The notes beneath the pieces were generated by a model, which saw only the letters and a list, made by a program, of their open reading frames with translations, was not told the origin of the DNA and made no database searches. The position numbers and the translations under genes are program-made. From positions 744,001 through 808,000 of the forward strand of contig NZ_JABWDU010000003.1 in assembly GCF_013371465.1 (NCBI RefSeq): a stretch of 64,000 bases of DNA. The letters are read 5' to 3'. Position 1 is the stretch's first letter. Each line of letters opens with the position of its first letter. The stretch comes from Ensifer oleiphilus (lineage in GTDB: Bacteria > Pseudomonadota > Alphaproteobacteria > Rhizobiales > Rhizobiaceae). Of the stretch, positions 24,898 to 33,370 are shown in pieces.

Positions 24898-25950
24898 TCA
24901 AATCCCCAACAGCCGCCGGTTCGCCGCCTCGTCGGTGCCGCCATCGGCAAAGTCGTCGAAGGCCTTTTCGGTGACGCGGATGATGTGGTGCTTGACGAAG
25001 TCGGCACCCTCGCGCGCCCCGTCTTCGGGATGTTTCAGGCAGCACTCCCACTCCACCACCGCCCAGCCGGCAAAATCATTGGCCGCCATCTTGGAAAACA
25101 CAGCACCGAAATCGACCTGGCCGTCGCCGAGCGAGCGGAAGCGGCCGGCCCGGTTGACCCAGCCCTGGTAGCCGCCATAGACGCCCTGCCGACCCGTCGG
25201 GTTGAACTCGGCATCCTTGACGTGGAACATCCGGATGCGATCCTTGTAGATGTCGATGTTGTCGAGATAGTCGAGGCACTGCAGCACATAGTGCGAGGGA
25301 TCGTAGAGCATGTTGGCACGGGCATGGTTGCCGGTGCGCTCCAGGAACATCTCGAAAGTGATACCATCGTGCAAGTCCTCGCCCGGATGGATCTCGTAGC
25401 AGATGTCGACGCCGTTATCCTCGGCGTGGTCGAGGATCGGTTTCCAGCGCTTCGCCAGTTCGTCGAAGGCGGTCTCCACCAGACCCGCCGGGCGTTGCGG
25501 CCAGGGATAGACGAACGGCCAGGCCAGCGCGCCGGAAAAGCTCGCCATCGCATCAAGCCCCAAATTCTTCGAGGCCGTCAGCGCCAGCTTCACCTGCTCG
25601 ACCGCCCATTGCTGCCGTGCTTTCGGATTGCCGCGCACTTCCGGCACCGCAAAGCCGTCGAACACCTCGTCATAGGCCGGATGGGTGGCGACCAGCTGGC
25701 CCTGCAGATGGGTCGAAAGCTCGGTGATCACAACGCCGTTGTCGCTGGCAATGCCCAAAAGCTCGTCGCAATAGGTTTTTGACGTCGCCGCCTTCCGCAA
25801 GTCGATCAGCCGCGAATCCCACGTCGGCACCTGCACGCCCTTGTAGCCGCAATCGGCAGCCCACTTCGTAATCGACGCAAACGAGTTGAACGGTGCGACA
25901 TCCCCCGCAAACTGCGCCAGAAACAGGCCGGGGCCCTTGATCGTTTTCAT
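24898..25950 (-). CDS. Sugar phosphate isomerase/epimerase-like TIM-barrel protein
   Basis: A protein of the AP-endonuclease-2/xylose-isomerase-like TIM-barrel family (350 residues). Probable metal ligands are visible in YEIHPGEDLHDG (Glu and His), LYDPSHYVLQ (Asp, His), RMFHVKDAEF (His) and the late VVEWECCLKHP (Glu). The family includes hydroxypyruvate isomerases, inosose dehydratases and ketose epimerases. It is followed by the Gfo/Idh/MocA dehydrogenase and preceded by a sugar importer, a common catabolic pairing in rhizobia. AGGAAAAATC precedes the ATG. The specific reaction is not known. Confidence 0.87.
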   Translation of the reverse strand: MKTIKGPGLFLAQFAGDVAPFNSFASITKWAADCGYKGVQVPTWDSRLIDLRKAATSKTYCDELLGIASDNGVVITELSTHLQGQLVATHPAYDEVFDGFAVPEVRGNPKARQQWAVEQVKLALTASKNLGLDAMASFSGALAWPFVYPWPQRPAGLVETAFDELAKRWKPILDHAEDNGVDICYEIHPGEDLHDGITFEMFLERTGNHARANMLYDPSHYVLQCLDYLDNIDIYKDRIRMFHVKDAEFNPTGRQGVYGGYQGWVNRAGRFRSLGDGQVDFGAVFSKMAANDFAGWAVVEWECCLKHPEDGAREGADFVKHHIIRVTEKAFDDFADGGTDEAANRRLLGI

Positions 25951-26047
25951 GATTTTTCCTCGTCTAAGATGCCGTGACCGATGTCACGCTAAGGAGGCGC
26001 CGGGCACGGAGCTGGCCAAACGCATTATCGACCTGAAGAATGATTGT

Positions 26048-26082
26048 GAAAGGAAAGGCGCGCCCGTCCAGCGCGCGCGCCT
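26048..26082 (-). terminator. Hairpin with T-rich tail after the sugar-binding-protein gene
   Basis: AGGCGCGC (26056-26063) and GCGCGCCT (26075-26082) form an 8-bp GC-only stem. Read on the minus strand, it is followed by TTTCCTTTC. It lies just after the binding-protein stop, so it can end part of the transcription before the two enzyme genes. Confidence 0.6.
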
Positions 26083-26088
26083 CGTTGA

Positions 26089-27048
26089 TCAGAACGGAGA
26101 ATCCGGGAAGTAGAACTGCTCGGCATTGTCCTTCGTTACCAGCGTGGCATCGAGGATGTATTCGCCGCTGACCGGAACCTGGTCGTAGAACTTGGCGGCG
26201 GTCAGCTGCATTGCGGTTGCCACCATCGCCGGCGGATAAAGCACGTCGACCGGAACCATCTTGTCGCCATCCATGACCTTCTTGATCATGTCCTTCGAAC
26301 CGGCACCGGCAACGATGTACTGGATGTCCGTGCGCTTTGCCTGGCCGATGGCTTCGAGAACGCCGACGGCCATGTCGTCATCCTGGCACCAGACGACGTC
26401 GATCTTCGGATACTTGGTCAGGTAATCCTGCATGACGCGGAAGGCGTCGTCGCGGTTCCAGTTGCCGTACTGGCGGTCGAGAACCTTGACGTTGGAACCG
26501 GCGATGCCCTTGTCGAAACCGTCCTGGCGCTGCTGGTCGATCGGGATCGGCAGGCCACGGATGACGACGACTTCAGCGTCCGGTGTCGTCTTCTTGATGT
26601 ATTCGCCGGCGACCTGGCCGAGCGCCGGATTGTTGCCGGCGACATAGAGATCGCGGATCGAGCTGTCGTTGACCGACGGCGCGCGGTCGACGAGTGCGAC
26701 GAAGGCGCCGGAATCCTTGACCTGCTGGATGGCGTTGACCAGCGGATCCGGATCCGACGGCAGAATGACCAGCGCATCAAGCCCCTGCACCGCAAGGTCC
26801 TGCACCGCGTTCGCCTGTGTGGCGGCATCGGGCGATGTCTTGACGATGACGTTGAGGCCCGGATGCTCCTGCATCAGGAGCTTGGCGACGCGCTCGGCGT
26901 GGAAGACGACGCCGGCAGTCCAGCCGTGGTCGGCCGCCGGGATCGAGACGCCGATCGTCACTTTCTTGTCCTGCGCAAAGGCGCCCGGTGCAGCGCCCGC
27001 TAATGCCGCCACGGCGGCGACGGTCAAACCGATAATTGTTCTACGCAT
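26089..27048 (-). CDS. Sugar ABC transporter substrate-binding protein (RbsB-like)
   Basis: A periplasmic sugar-binding protein of the ribose/galactose class (319 residues). The Sec signal peptide spans about residues 1-25 (AAPGAFA/Q). Family landmarks are IGVSIPAADHGWTAG, the QGLDALVILPSDPD loop, VRGLPIPIDQQRQDGF and the CQDDDMAVGVLEA strand turn that contacts the sugar. The ATG at 27048 has GGGAGGGAGA directly upstream, a very strong ribosome site, and the start 39 bases further upstream would spoil the signal peptide. It is the third gene after the ATPase and permease and is followed by a terminator-like hairpin. The sugar is not identifiable. Confidence 0.9.
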   Translation of the reverse strand: MRRTIIGLTVAAVAALAGAAPGAFAQDKKVTIGVSIPAADHGWTAGVVFHAERVAKLLMQEHPGLNVIVKTSPDAATQANAVQDLAVQGLDALVILPSDPDPLVNAIQQVKDSGAFVALVDRAPSVNDSSIRDLYVAGNNPALGQVAGEYIKKTTPDAEVVVIRGLPIPIDQQRQDGFDKGIAGSNVKVLDRQYGNWNRDDAFRVMQDYLTKYPKIDVVWCQDDDMAVGVLEAIGQAKRTDIQYIVAGAGSKDMIKKVMDGDKMVPVDVLYPPAMVATAMQLTAAKFYDQVPVSGEYILDATLVTKDNAEQFYFPDSPF

Positions 27049-27121
27049 AGTCTCCCTCCCAAGAGTTCCACGGGGCCTCGATTGCAATGAAACCGGGCTC
27101 GCCCCAACGGCCCGGCCAATC

Positions 27122-28132
27122 TCACGTGCGGCGCATGAGCGAGCGCTGCACCAGCATGGCGATGATGATGATCGCGCCCTGGATGGCGCCGATCAGATAC
27201 TCGCTGACAAAGTTCGAAAGCAGCATGATGTTGCCGACGATCTCCAGGATGAAGGCGCCACAGACCGTGCCCCAGATGCGGCCGACGCCACCCCGCAGAG
27301 CCGTGCCGCCGACGACGACCGCCGTGATCGCCTGCAACTCCCAGAGAATGCCTGTTGTGGCCGAAGTCGAGCCGAGGCGCGGCACATAGAGCAGCACGGC
27401 AACAGCGACACAGAGGCCCTGGATCACATAGGCGATCGTACGCACCCTGTTGACCGAGATGCCGGAATAGCGCGCGACGTCCTCGTTGGAACCGACCGCG
27501 ACCACATGACGGCCATAGCGGGTGCGATAGAGCACGAAGGCGGCAATCGCGGCGGTGACGAAGATCATGATGATCGGCACGGGAATGCCGGCGACCGAGC
27601 CAAAGTAGACAGGCCGATAGATTTGCTGCAGTTCGCGATCCTGCAGCGTGATCGCCCCGCCTTGCGACAGCCACGTCGTCAGCCCGCGATAGATGCCCAT
27701 GGTGCCGAGAGTGGCGATGAAGGGCTCGATCCTGCCGACTGTGGTGATCAGCCCGTTGACAAGCCCGCAGGCCGCACCGAGCAACAGCGCGAGCATTGCA
27801 GCGCAGATCAGCATCAGCACCGGATCGGCGATGACGCCGCTGTTCATGAACAGGATCATCAGGCTGGCAACGAAGGCGACCATCGAGCCGACGGAAAGAT
27901 CGAGCCCTCCGGATGAAATCACGTAGGTTGCGCCCAGCGCGATGATGGCGATGAAGGCGCTGCGGGTGATGACGTTCAAGAGGTTTGCGACGGAGACAAA
28001 GTTCGGGTTGGCGAAATAGCCAAGGATCAGCAAGAGCGCCAGCGCGACAAAGGGCGCAATGGCCGCCATGTCCCAGTCTCGTGACGTTCGCGGAGCGCTC
28101 TGCGTTTCGGTTGCAGCATTCGTCATAGTCAT
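27122..28132 (-). CDS. Sugar ABC transporter permease (RbsC-like)
   Basis: The membrane subunit of the sugar importer (336 residues, about eight to ten segments). Typical RbsC features are ALGATYVISSGGLDLSVGSM, LGTMGIYRGL and the NEDVARYSGI loop, which contacts the ATPase, with GGTALRGGVGRIWGTVCGA near the end. The start lies nine bases after the ATPase stop with only GGGAC as a weak ribosome site, so translation probably depends on coupling. The 73-base gap to the binding-protein gene contains a small CCGGGC/GCCCGG inverted repeat. Confidence 0.92.
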   Translation of the reverse strand: MTMTNAATETQSAPRTSRDWDMAAIAPFVALALLLILGYFANPNFVSVANLLNVITRSAFIAIIALGATYVISSGGLDLSVGSMVAFVASLMILFMNSGVIADPVLMLICAAMLALLLGAACGLVNGLITTVGRIEPFIATLGTMGIYRGLTTWLSQGGAITLQDRELQQIYRPVYFGSVAGIPVPIIMIFVTAAIAAFVLYRTRYGRHVVAVGSNEDVARYSGISVNRVRTIAYVIQGLCVAVAVLLYVPRLGSTSATTGILWELQAITAVVVGGTALRGGVGRIWGTVCGAFILEIVGNIMLLSNFVSEYLIGAIQGAIIIIAMLVQRSLMRRT

Positions 28133-28141
28133 GTCCCGCGC

Positions 28142-29665
28142 TTACGCGGCCTCCCCGGTATTGGCGCCAGTCGCAAGAACGACGATCTCGTTTTCTGTCA
28201 TCTTGTCTCCCGCAACTTCGCCGACAATTTGGCCTGCCCGCATGACCAGGATGCGGTCGGAGATGCCGATCAGTTCCGGCATTTCCGATGAGACGACGAT
28301 GATCGACCGCCCCTCCTCTGCGAGCTTGGCAATGAATTTGTAGATCTGTTCCTTGTTGCCGATGTCGATGCCGCGCGTCGGCTCGTCGATGATGACGATC
28401 TCCGGATCGAGCATCATCATCTTGGCGAGCAGCAGCTTCTGCTGGTTGCCGCCCGACAGCTGTCCTGCAAGGATGTCCTTGCGGCCGGTTCGGATGTCGA
28501 ACTCGCGGATCGCTCCGTCCAGCGCGTCGGCTTCCTGCCTACGATCGATCTGCAGGGTTTTGACGAACCTCGAAAGGGATGCCAGCGTGAGGTTGACCCG
28601 GAGGTCCTTGCCGAGCAGCAGGCCTTTGCCCTTGCGATCCTCGCTCAGATAGACGATCCCGGCCTTGAGGCTCTGCTGAACGCTGAAGAAGTCGACGGCC
28701 TTGTCGTGATGCCTGATCCGGCCATGGCCAGGGCGAAGCCCGACGACGCCTTCCATCAACTCGGTGCGGCCAGCGCCGACAAGCCCGGCAAAGCCCAGGA
28801 TCTCGCCCTTGCGCAGTTGAAAGCTTGCATTGCGCGCAAAGCCCGGCACCGAAAAGTCCTCGACTTCAAGCACGACGTCTCGCGCAGGCGCGCCGTGACG
28901 CTCCGGATAAAGTTTTGCGACGTCCCGGCCGACCATCAGCCGCGCCATGTCTGCCGGCTGCAATTCGGCGGCATCATGCACGGCAACAACCCGACCGTCG
29001 CGCAGCACCGTCACCCGATCGGCGATCTCCTTCACCTCCGGCAGGCGATGCGAAATGTAGAGAACGCCCACACCCTTGGCGCGGATGGCCTTGATGACCT
29101 TGAGCAGCGCTTCGGTTTCGTGCGGCGTCAGCGATGCCGTCGGCTCGTCGAAGATCACCACCCGGTGCGGCACCAGGAGCACCCGCGCGATCTGGACCAG
29201 CTGGCGCTGGGCAATCGACAGGCGGCGCACGACGGTCTTCGGGTCGATCTCTGCGCCGAGATCGCGGATTGCTCTGGCCGCGCCATCGTTCATGGCCCGG
29301 TCGTCGACGGTAATGCCCTTGCGCAGTTCGCGACCGAGATAGATGTTCTGCGCCACCGTCAGATCGGGTGCGAGCAGGATTTCCTGATGGACGAGAACGA
29401 TGCCCGCGTGCTCGGCATCGACCGGACCGGAAAAACGCACCGGCTTTCCGTCGATCGCCAGCTCGCCGCGGGTCGGCAAGTGGTTGCCGGCCAGGATCTT
29501 CATCAGCGTGGATTTACCGGCGCCGTTTTCGCCGATGATGGCGTGGACTTCGCCTGATCGCACGGACACATCGATGTCGCGCAGCACTTCGACGATACCA
29601 AACGTCTTGGAAACGCCCTTTGCCTGCAGCACAGGCGGCCCATTCTGGGATGTCGCAGCCATCAT
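28142..29665 (-). CDS. Sugar ABC transporter ATP-binding protein (RbsA-like, two ATPase domains)
   Basis: A duplicated ATPase (507 residues) of the RbsA class. The first domain has Walker A GENGAGKST, signature LSIAQRQLVQIARVL and Walker B VVIFDEPTASLT. The second has the degenerate loop LVGAGRTELMEG, signature LSGGNQQKLLLAKMM and VIIDEPTRGIDIG. This asymmetry is normal for the class. The ATG at 29665 lacks a ribosome site of its own, but a 29-codon frame with a strong site ends in an ATGA overlap exactly here, which suggests coupled initiation; ATG 29662 is an alternative. It is the first large gene of the operon. Confidence 0.9.
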   Translation of the reverse strand: MMAATSQNGPPVLQAKGVSKTFGIVEVLRDIDVSVRSGEVHAIIGENGAGKSTLMKILAGNHLPTRGELAIDGKPVRFSGPVDAEHAGIVLVHQEILLAPDLTVAQNIYLGRELRKGITVDDRAMNDGAARAIRDLGAEIDPKTVVRRLSIAQRQLVQIARVLLVPHRVVIFDEPTASLTPHETEALLKVIKAIRAKGVGVLYISHRLPEVKEIADRVTVLRDGRVVAVHDAAELQPADMARLMVGRDVAKLYPERHGAPARDVVLEVEDFSVPGFARNASFQLRKGEILGFAGLVGAGRTELMEGVVGLRPGHGRIRHHDKAVDFFSVQQSLKAGIVYLSEDRKGKGLLLGKDLRVNLTLASLSRFVKTLQIDRRQEADALDGAIREFDIRTGRKDILAGQLSGGNQQKLLLAKMMMLDPEIVIIDEPTRGIDIGNKEQIYKFIAKLAEEGRSIIVVSSEMPELIGISDRILVMRAGQIVGEVAGDKMTENEIVVLATGANTGEAA

Positions 29666-29751
29666 ATGGCGACCGCAATGGTCATGCCATGCGCCATAGG
29701 CTCGGCCGCCACGCCACGTGCTCGGGCACGAACGCAACGAAATAAAGTCAT
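29662..29751 (-). CDS. Possible 29-residue leader peptide coupled to the sugar ATPase gene
   Basis: A short frame starts MTLFRCVRARARGVAAEP. GGAGGAG lies five bases before its ATG, the best ribosome site in this region. Its TGA overlaps the ATG of the ATPase gene (ATGA), which has no ribosome site of its own. The peptide is arginine-rich and resembles no known protein. The arrangement suggests that ribosomes load on the leader and re-initiate on the ATPase gene. Evidence is positional only. Confidence 0.5.
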   Translation of the reverse strand: MTLFRCVRARARGVAAEPMAHGMTIAVAI

Positions 29752-30035
29752 GTGAACTCCTCCGGAAACACTGCTAGCCCATTTTCTGAGGTACGTAAAT
29801 CAGAATTTGACTGGATCGATGCTGAATTGAAACGCAACTGGCGCGGCGGCCTCGCAAACGAGCCCGAAACTGAGGAACGGTTCGGCAACTTGAGACCCGG
29901 ACGCCGAGAAGGACGATCGATTTTCCTGGAGTGGTTCCCACCCGCCCGGAGCACCAGACAGCCTGCAAATGGCTTGAGCCTTTGCGCATATTTCATGCTA
30001 TCGGGGTGCACTACGAATGAGAGTACGTTTACATC
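29752..30035. other. Divergent promoter region between the sugar operon and the DMT transporter
   Basis: No convincing protein gene. It holds the leader ribosome site at 29757-29763, an inverted repeat TTCTGA-N10-TCAGAA (29784-29805) that may be an operator for the sugar operon, and a promoter for the transporter to the right. Confidence 0.45.
29974..30003 (+). promoter_or_regulatory. Candidate housekeeping promoter of the DMT transporter
   Basis: TTGAGC (29974-29979) and CTATCG (29998-30003) are 18 bases apart, close to the alphaproteobacterial sigma-70 pattern CTTGAC-N17-CTATAT, and lie 33 bases before the ATG. Confidence 0.4.
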
Positions 30036-30905
30036 ATGAGCACGAAGACCCGCGGTTATCTGTTCGCTTTCCTGGCGATCTGTATCTTTGCCGGCCAGGA
30101 TGCGATTACCAAGTATCTTGGCGATCGTTACCCCGCACTCTTCATCACCATGATCCGGTTCTGGGCATTCGCGCTGTTCGTGTTTTGCTTCGCCGCCTCG
30201 TCACCGGGCGGGATTCGTGGGGCTATTCAGACGCGCCGCCCCTGGCTGCAGATCACCCGCGGATTGCTGCTGGTTGCAGAAATCGTCATCATCGTCTTTT
30301 CCTATGTGCATGCCGGGCTCGCGATGAGCCAGTCGATCTTCCAGGCAACGCCGCTGATCATCACTGTCCTTTCGATCCCTCTTCTCGGGGAAACGGTCGG
30401 CTGGAGGCGGGGGATCGCCGTCATGGTCGGCCTGATCGGTGTCCTGGTAATCATAAATCCGATCGACGTTCACTTCGACCGGTCGCTGCTGCTGCCGCTT
30501 GCGGCAGCCGTGCTGTTTGCCCTCTACAGCATCGCCACCCGCGCCGTCAGTCACGAGGATTCGGCCGTCACCAGCCTGTTTTATGCTGGCGTTGCAGGCG
30601 CAGTCGCGATCTCACTGATAGGCCCATTCTATTGGACCGAAGTGCAGCCGTCCGACTGGATCGCCCTTGCCGCACTGTGCGTCTGCGGCACGCTTAGCCA
30701 TTATTTTCTGATCAGAGCCTATGGACTGCTACCGGCAGCGGAGGTGCAACCCGTCACCTATTTCCAGTTGGTTCTCAATGTCATCATCGCTGTCATTCTG
30801 TTCAACGAGATTGTGACGCTGAACATGATCGCCGGTGCGGCCATCGTTGTCGGTGCGGGACTTTTCACCATCTGGCGCGAGCACCAGTTGGCGAAGCGGT
30901 CTTAA
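30036..30905 (+). CDS. EamA/DMT-family transporter
   Basis: A membrane exporter of the drug/metabolite transporter superfamily (289 residues, ten hydrophobic segments in two EamA repeats). The first repeat begins GYLFAFLAICIFAGQDAITK and contains the usual charged loop after ITMIRFW. The second repeat begins PLAAAVLFALYSIATRA, and the protein ends with the RAYGLLPAAEVQPVTYFQLV and GAAIVVGAGLF pattern. Members export amino acids, metabolites or drugs, and sequence alone does not give the substrate. It converges on the LysR gene at the end of the next operon, with a 38-base gap. Confidence 0.88.
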   Translation: MSTKTRGYLFAFLAICIFAGQDAITKYLGDRYPALFITMIRFWAFALFVFCFAASSPGGIRGAIQTRRPWLQITRGLLLVAEIVIIVFSYVHAGLAMSQSIFQATPLIITVLSIPLLGETVGWRRGIAVMVGLIGVLVIINPIDVHFDRSLLLPLAAAVLFALYSIATRAVSHEDSAVTSLFYAGVAGAVAISLIGPFYWTEVQPSDWIALAALCVCGTLSHYFLIRAYGLLPAAEVQPVTYFQLVLNVIIAVILFNEIVTLNMIAGAAIVVGAGLFTIWREHQLAKRS

Positions 30906-30943
30906 ACTCGGATGAGTCGCACGCCCGACAGCCGCCCGGCCCC

Positions 30944-31882
30944 CTAACGCTCATCGACGGGGCGTGCTTCCGTCAGCCATTCAACGAGATCCGCAACCTT
31001 CCGTCGCGTTTCGGTGCGGGCCGGATAGAGGGCGTAGTAGCCATAGCCGCTGTCGATGATGCGCGGGAACGGCGTGACCAGCTCGCCGCCTTGCAGGTCC
31101 TGCTTTGCAAGATAGAGGTCGCCCATCGTGACGCCGTAACCGCTTGCGGCAGCCGTCATCGCAAAATCCTGCGTGTCGAAGATCTGGTTGCGGGCGGCGC
31201 GGAAGTCGTAGGCCCCTTCCGCCTGCAGCCACAATGTCCAGTCGCTCTGGCGCGGATTGGAATGCAACAAGACGCAGGCCGACAGGTTTTCGAGCGTCGC
31301 CGGATCGCCGAGCGTTTCGGCAACGGCCGGCGAGCACATCGGCGTCAACTTTTCCGGAAGCAGCAGGAAAACGTCCATGCCCGGCCAGTGGCCGTTGCCG
31401 TAGGTGATCAGGAGATCGATGTCGCCGACGGTGAAGGTCGGGCGGGCAAACCACGCCGTGTCGATCGTAATGTTCAGATCTTCATGACGGCTTTGCAGTT
31501 CCGGAAGCCGCGGCAGCAGCCACCGCCGCGCGAATGTCGGCGGCATTCGGATCGTGAGGGATCGGCTCTTCGTTCGCGTCGCCTCGAAGGAATTGCGCAG
31601 CGAAACGAGCAATCCATTGACGATCGGCATGATCGCCGCACCCTGCTCTGTGATCACCACCTTGCGGGTGTGGCGCTCGAACAGACTGCAGCCGAAATAA
31701 TGCTCCAGCTGCTGGATCTGGCGGCTGATCGCACTCTGGCTGAGGTTGAGTTCCGTGGCTGCGGCCGTGAAGCTGCCGGTTTCCGCAACGATCGAGAATG
31801 TCTGCAGCGTCTGCAAGGGCGGCAAGCGATTCTGCTCGAAAACCGGCTTCAAAGTGTTCCTCCGCGATGGCAACCGGGGCAT
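30944..31882 (-). CDS. LysR-family transcriptional regulator (GcvA-like)
   Basis: A LysR-type regulator (312 residues). The winged helix-turn-helix lies at about residues 20-80 (PLQTLQTFSIVAETGSFTAA, then TELNLSQSAISRQIQQLE), followed by a periplasmic-binding-like effector domain (residues 105-305) with a GcvA-like LRNSF...PPTFARRWLLPRL opening. It follows the lyase gene after 43 bases on the same strand, so it is probably the last gene of the operon starting at 39178. A T-N11-A box upstream of that operon is a plausible target, giving an autoregulated circuit. Confidence 0.88.
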   Translation of the reverse strand: MPRLPSRRNTLKPVFEQNRLPPLQTLQTFSIVAETGSFTAAATELNLSQSAISRQIQQLEHYFGCSLFERHTRKVVITEQGAAIMPIVNGLLVSLRNSFEATRTKSRSLTIRMPPTFARRWLLPRLPELQSRHEDLNITIDTAWFARPTFTVGDIDLLITYGNGHWPGMDVFLLLPEKLTPMCSPAVAETLGDPATLENLSACVLLHSNPRQSDWTLWLQAEGAYDFRAARNQIFDTQDFAMTAAASGYGVTMGDLYLAKQDLQGGELVTPFPRIIDSGYGYYALYPARTETRRKVADLVEWLTEARPVDER

Positions 31883-31925
31883 TTAAACCGTCGTCATCGC
31901 GTTGGTAAAGCGCAGACTGGCGCGA

Positions 31926-33314
31926 TCAGGCAAGAAGCGAACGGAGCTCGGCGATGGCGCGTCTGACCTGTTGCGGAGCGGTCCCGCCCGGATGGTTGCG
32001 GCTGCCAACGGAGCCCTCGACGCTCAGCACCTCATAAACATCCTCACCGAGGGCCGGCGCGAAGGTCTGCATCTCGGCAAGCGGCATATCAGAGAGCGTC
32101 GCCAGCCCCTTTTCTCGCGCCGCGCCGACGATCGCCGCGACAGAGTGATGGGCGTCGCGGAAAGGCAAGCCGGCGCGCACCAGATAGTCCGCCAGATCCG
32201 TCGCCGTGGAATAGCCCTGTTCGGCAGCGGCCAGCATGTTCGCGGCACGCACCTTGATCGTCGGCAGCATCTGAGCGGTCACGGTGACGGCTCCGCGCAC
32301 ATTCTCCAGCGTATCGGTGAGTGGAGGCTTGGATTCCTGCTGGTCCTTGTTGAAGGCCAGCGGCTGGGCCTTCATCAGCGCTGCCGATGTCGCCAGATTG
32401 CCGATGATGCGCGCCGCCTTGCCGCGCACGAGTTCGGCCAGATCGGGATTGCGCTTCTGCGGCATGATCGAGGAACCGGTGCAGAACTGGTCGCCGACCT
32501 CGATGAAATCGAACATCGGCGTGCACCACAGGATGACTTCCTCGGAAAAGCGCGAGAGATGCCCCATGATGATGGCCCCGGCCGCACAGATATCGACGAC
32601 GTAATCGCGATCGGATACGGCGTCTAACGAATTGCGGAAGGCGCGGGAAAAACCGAGTTCGCCAGCGCTATAGGCCGGATCGATGGGATAGCCGGTGCCG
32701 GCAAGTGCAGCCGCGCCGAGCGGCGAGACATTCAGCCGCTCGCGCGCCTGCCTTACGCGTTCAAGGTCACGCAGGAACATCTCGGCATACGCCATTAAAT
32801 GATGGCCGAAAGTCACGGGCTGGGCGACCTGCAGATGGGTGAAGCCCGGCATGATCGTCTCTGCGTGGCGATCGGCGAGGTCGACGAAAGCCAGCACCAG
32901 GGACGTCAGCTCAGACGCGAGCGCATCCAGTTCGGCGCGCGCGTAAAGGCGGATGTCCGTTGCCACCTGGTCGTTGCGCGAACGCGCCGTGTGCAGCTTC
33001 TTGCCAGCGTCGCCGACAAGGGCGGTCAGGCGGCTCTCGACGTTCATATGAACGTCCTCGAGCTCCTTCTTCCACACAAACGCGCCGGAGCGCATTTCGT
33101 CGGCGATCTGATCGAGGCCCACCTGGATGTGGTTGTTCTCCTCCTTGGTCAGGATGCCGGCTCGCGCCAGCATGTGCGCGTGGACCTTGGAGCCGGCGAC
33201 ATCATAAAGCGCGATGCGCTTGTCCTGGTCGAGGCACTCGTGGAAATCGCGGAAGTCCGTGGATACTGCTTCCTTAAAGAGCGGCGACCAGGTCGTCTCA
33301 GCCATCGTAGTCAT
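31926..33314 (-). CDS. Argininosuccinate-lyase-family C-N lyase (ArgH-like)
   Basis: A fumarase/aspartase superfamily enzyme of 462 residues, the usual ArgH length. Signature GSSIMPQKRNPD, the HTARSRNDQ loop and the NVSPLGAAALAGTGYPID stretch are present. Positions usually conserved in biosynthetic ArgH differ: THLQRAQP reads THLQVAQP, QEDKEPLFDT reads QESKPPLTDT, and the C-terminal GGTAP region is preceded by SRNHP. It lies in an amino-acid import and catabolic operon, not with arginine biosynthesis genes. It may therefore eliminate fumarate from another N-substituted aspartate, as iminodisuccinate and EDDS lyases of this family do. Argininosuccinate remains possible. ATG 33314 has AGAGGACGAG upstream. 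Confidence 0.85.
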   Translation of the reverse strand: MTTMAETTWSPLFKEAVSTDFRDFHECLDQDKRIALYDVAGSKVHAHMLARAGILTKEENNHIQVGLDQIADEMRSGAFVWKKELEDVHMNVESRLTALVGDAGKKLHTARSRNDQVATDIRLYARAELDALASELTSLVLAFVDLADRHAETIMPGFTHLQVAQPVTFGHHLMAYAEMFLRDLERVRQARERLNVSPLGAAALAGTGYPIDPAYSAGELGFSRAFRNSLDAVSDRDYVVDICAAGAIIMGHLSRFSEEVILWCTPMFDFIEVGDQFCTGSSIMPQKRNPDLAELVRGKAARIIGNLATSAALMKAQPLAFNKDQQESKPPLTDTLENVRGAVTVTAQMLPTIKVRAANMLAAAEQGYSTATDLADYLVRAGLPFRDAHHSVAAIVGAAREKGLATLSDMPLAEMQTFAPALGEDVYEVLSVEGSVGSRNHPGGTAPQQVRRAIAELRSLLA

Positions 33315-33370
33315 CTCGTCCTCTCAGCATTCTTGCGGTTTGTTGTTACGCGGCTTTGGCTGATCCAGCG

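Noticed and set aside
29752-30039. A 95-codon plus-strand frame before the DMT transporter
   Set aside because: It has no ribosome site matching its start, no known similarity, and overlaps the likely promoter of the transporter.
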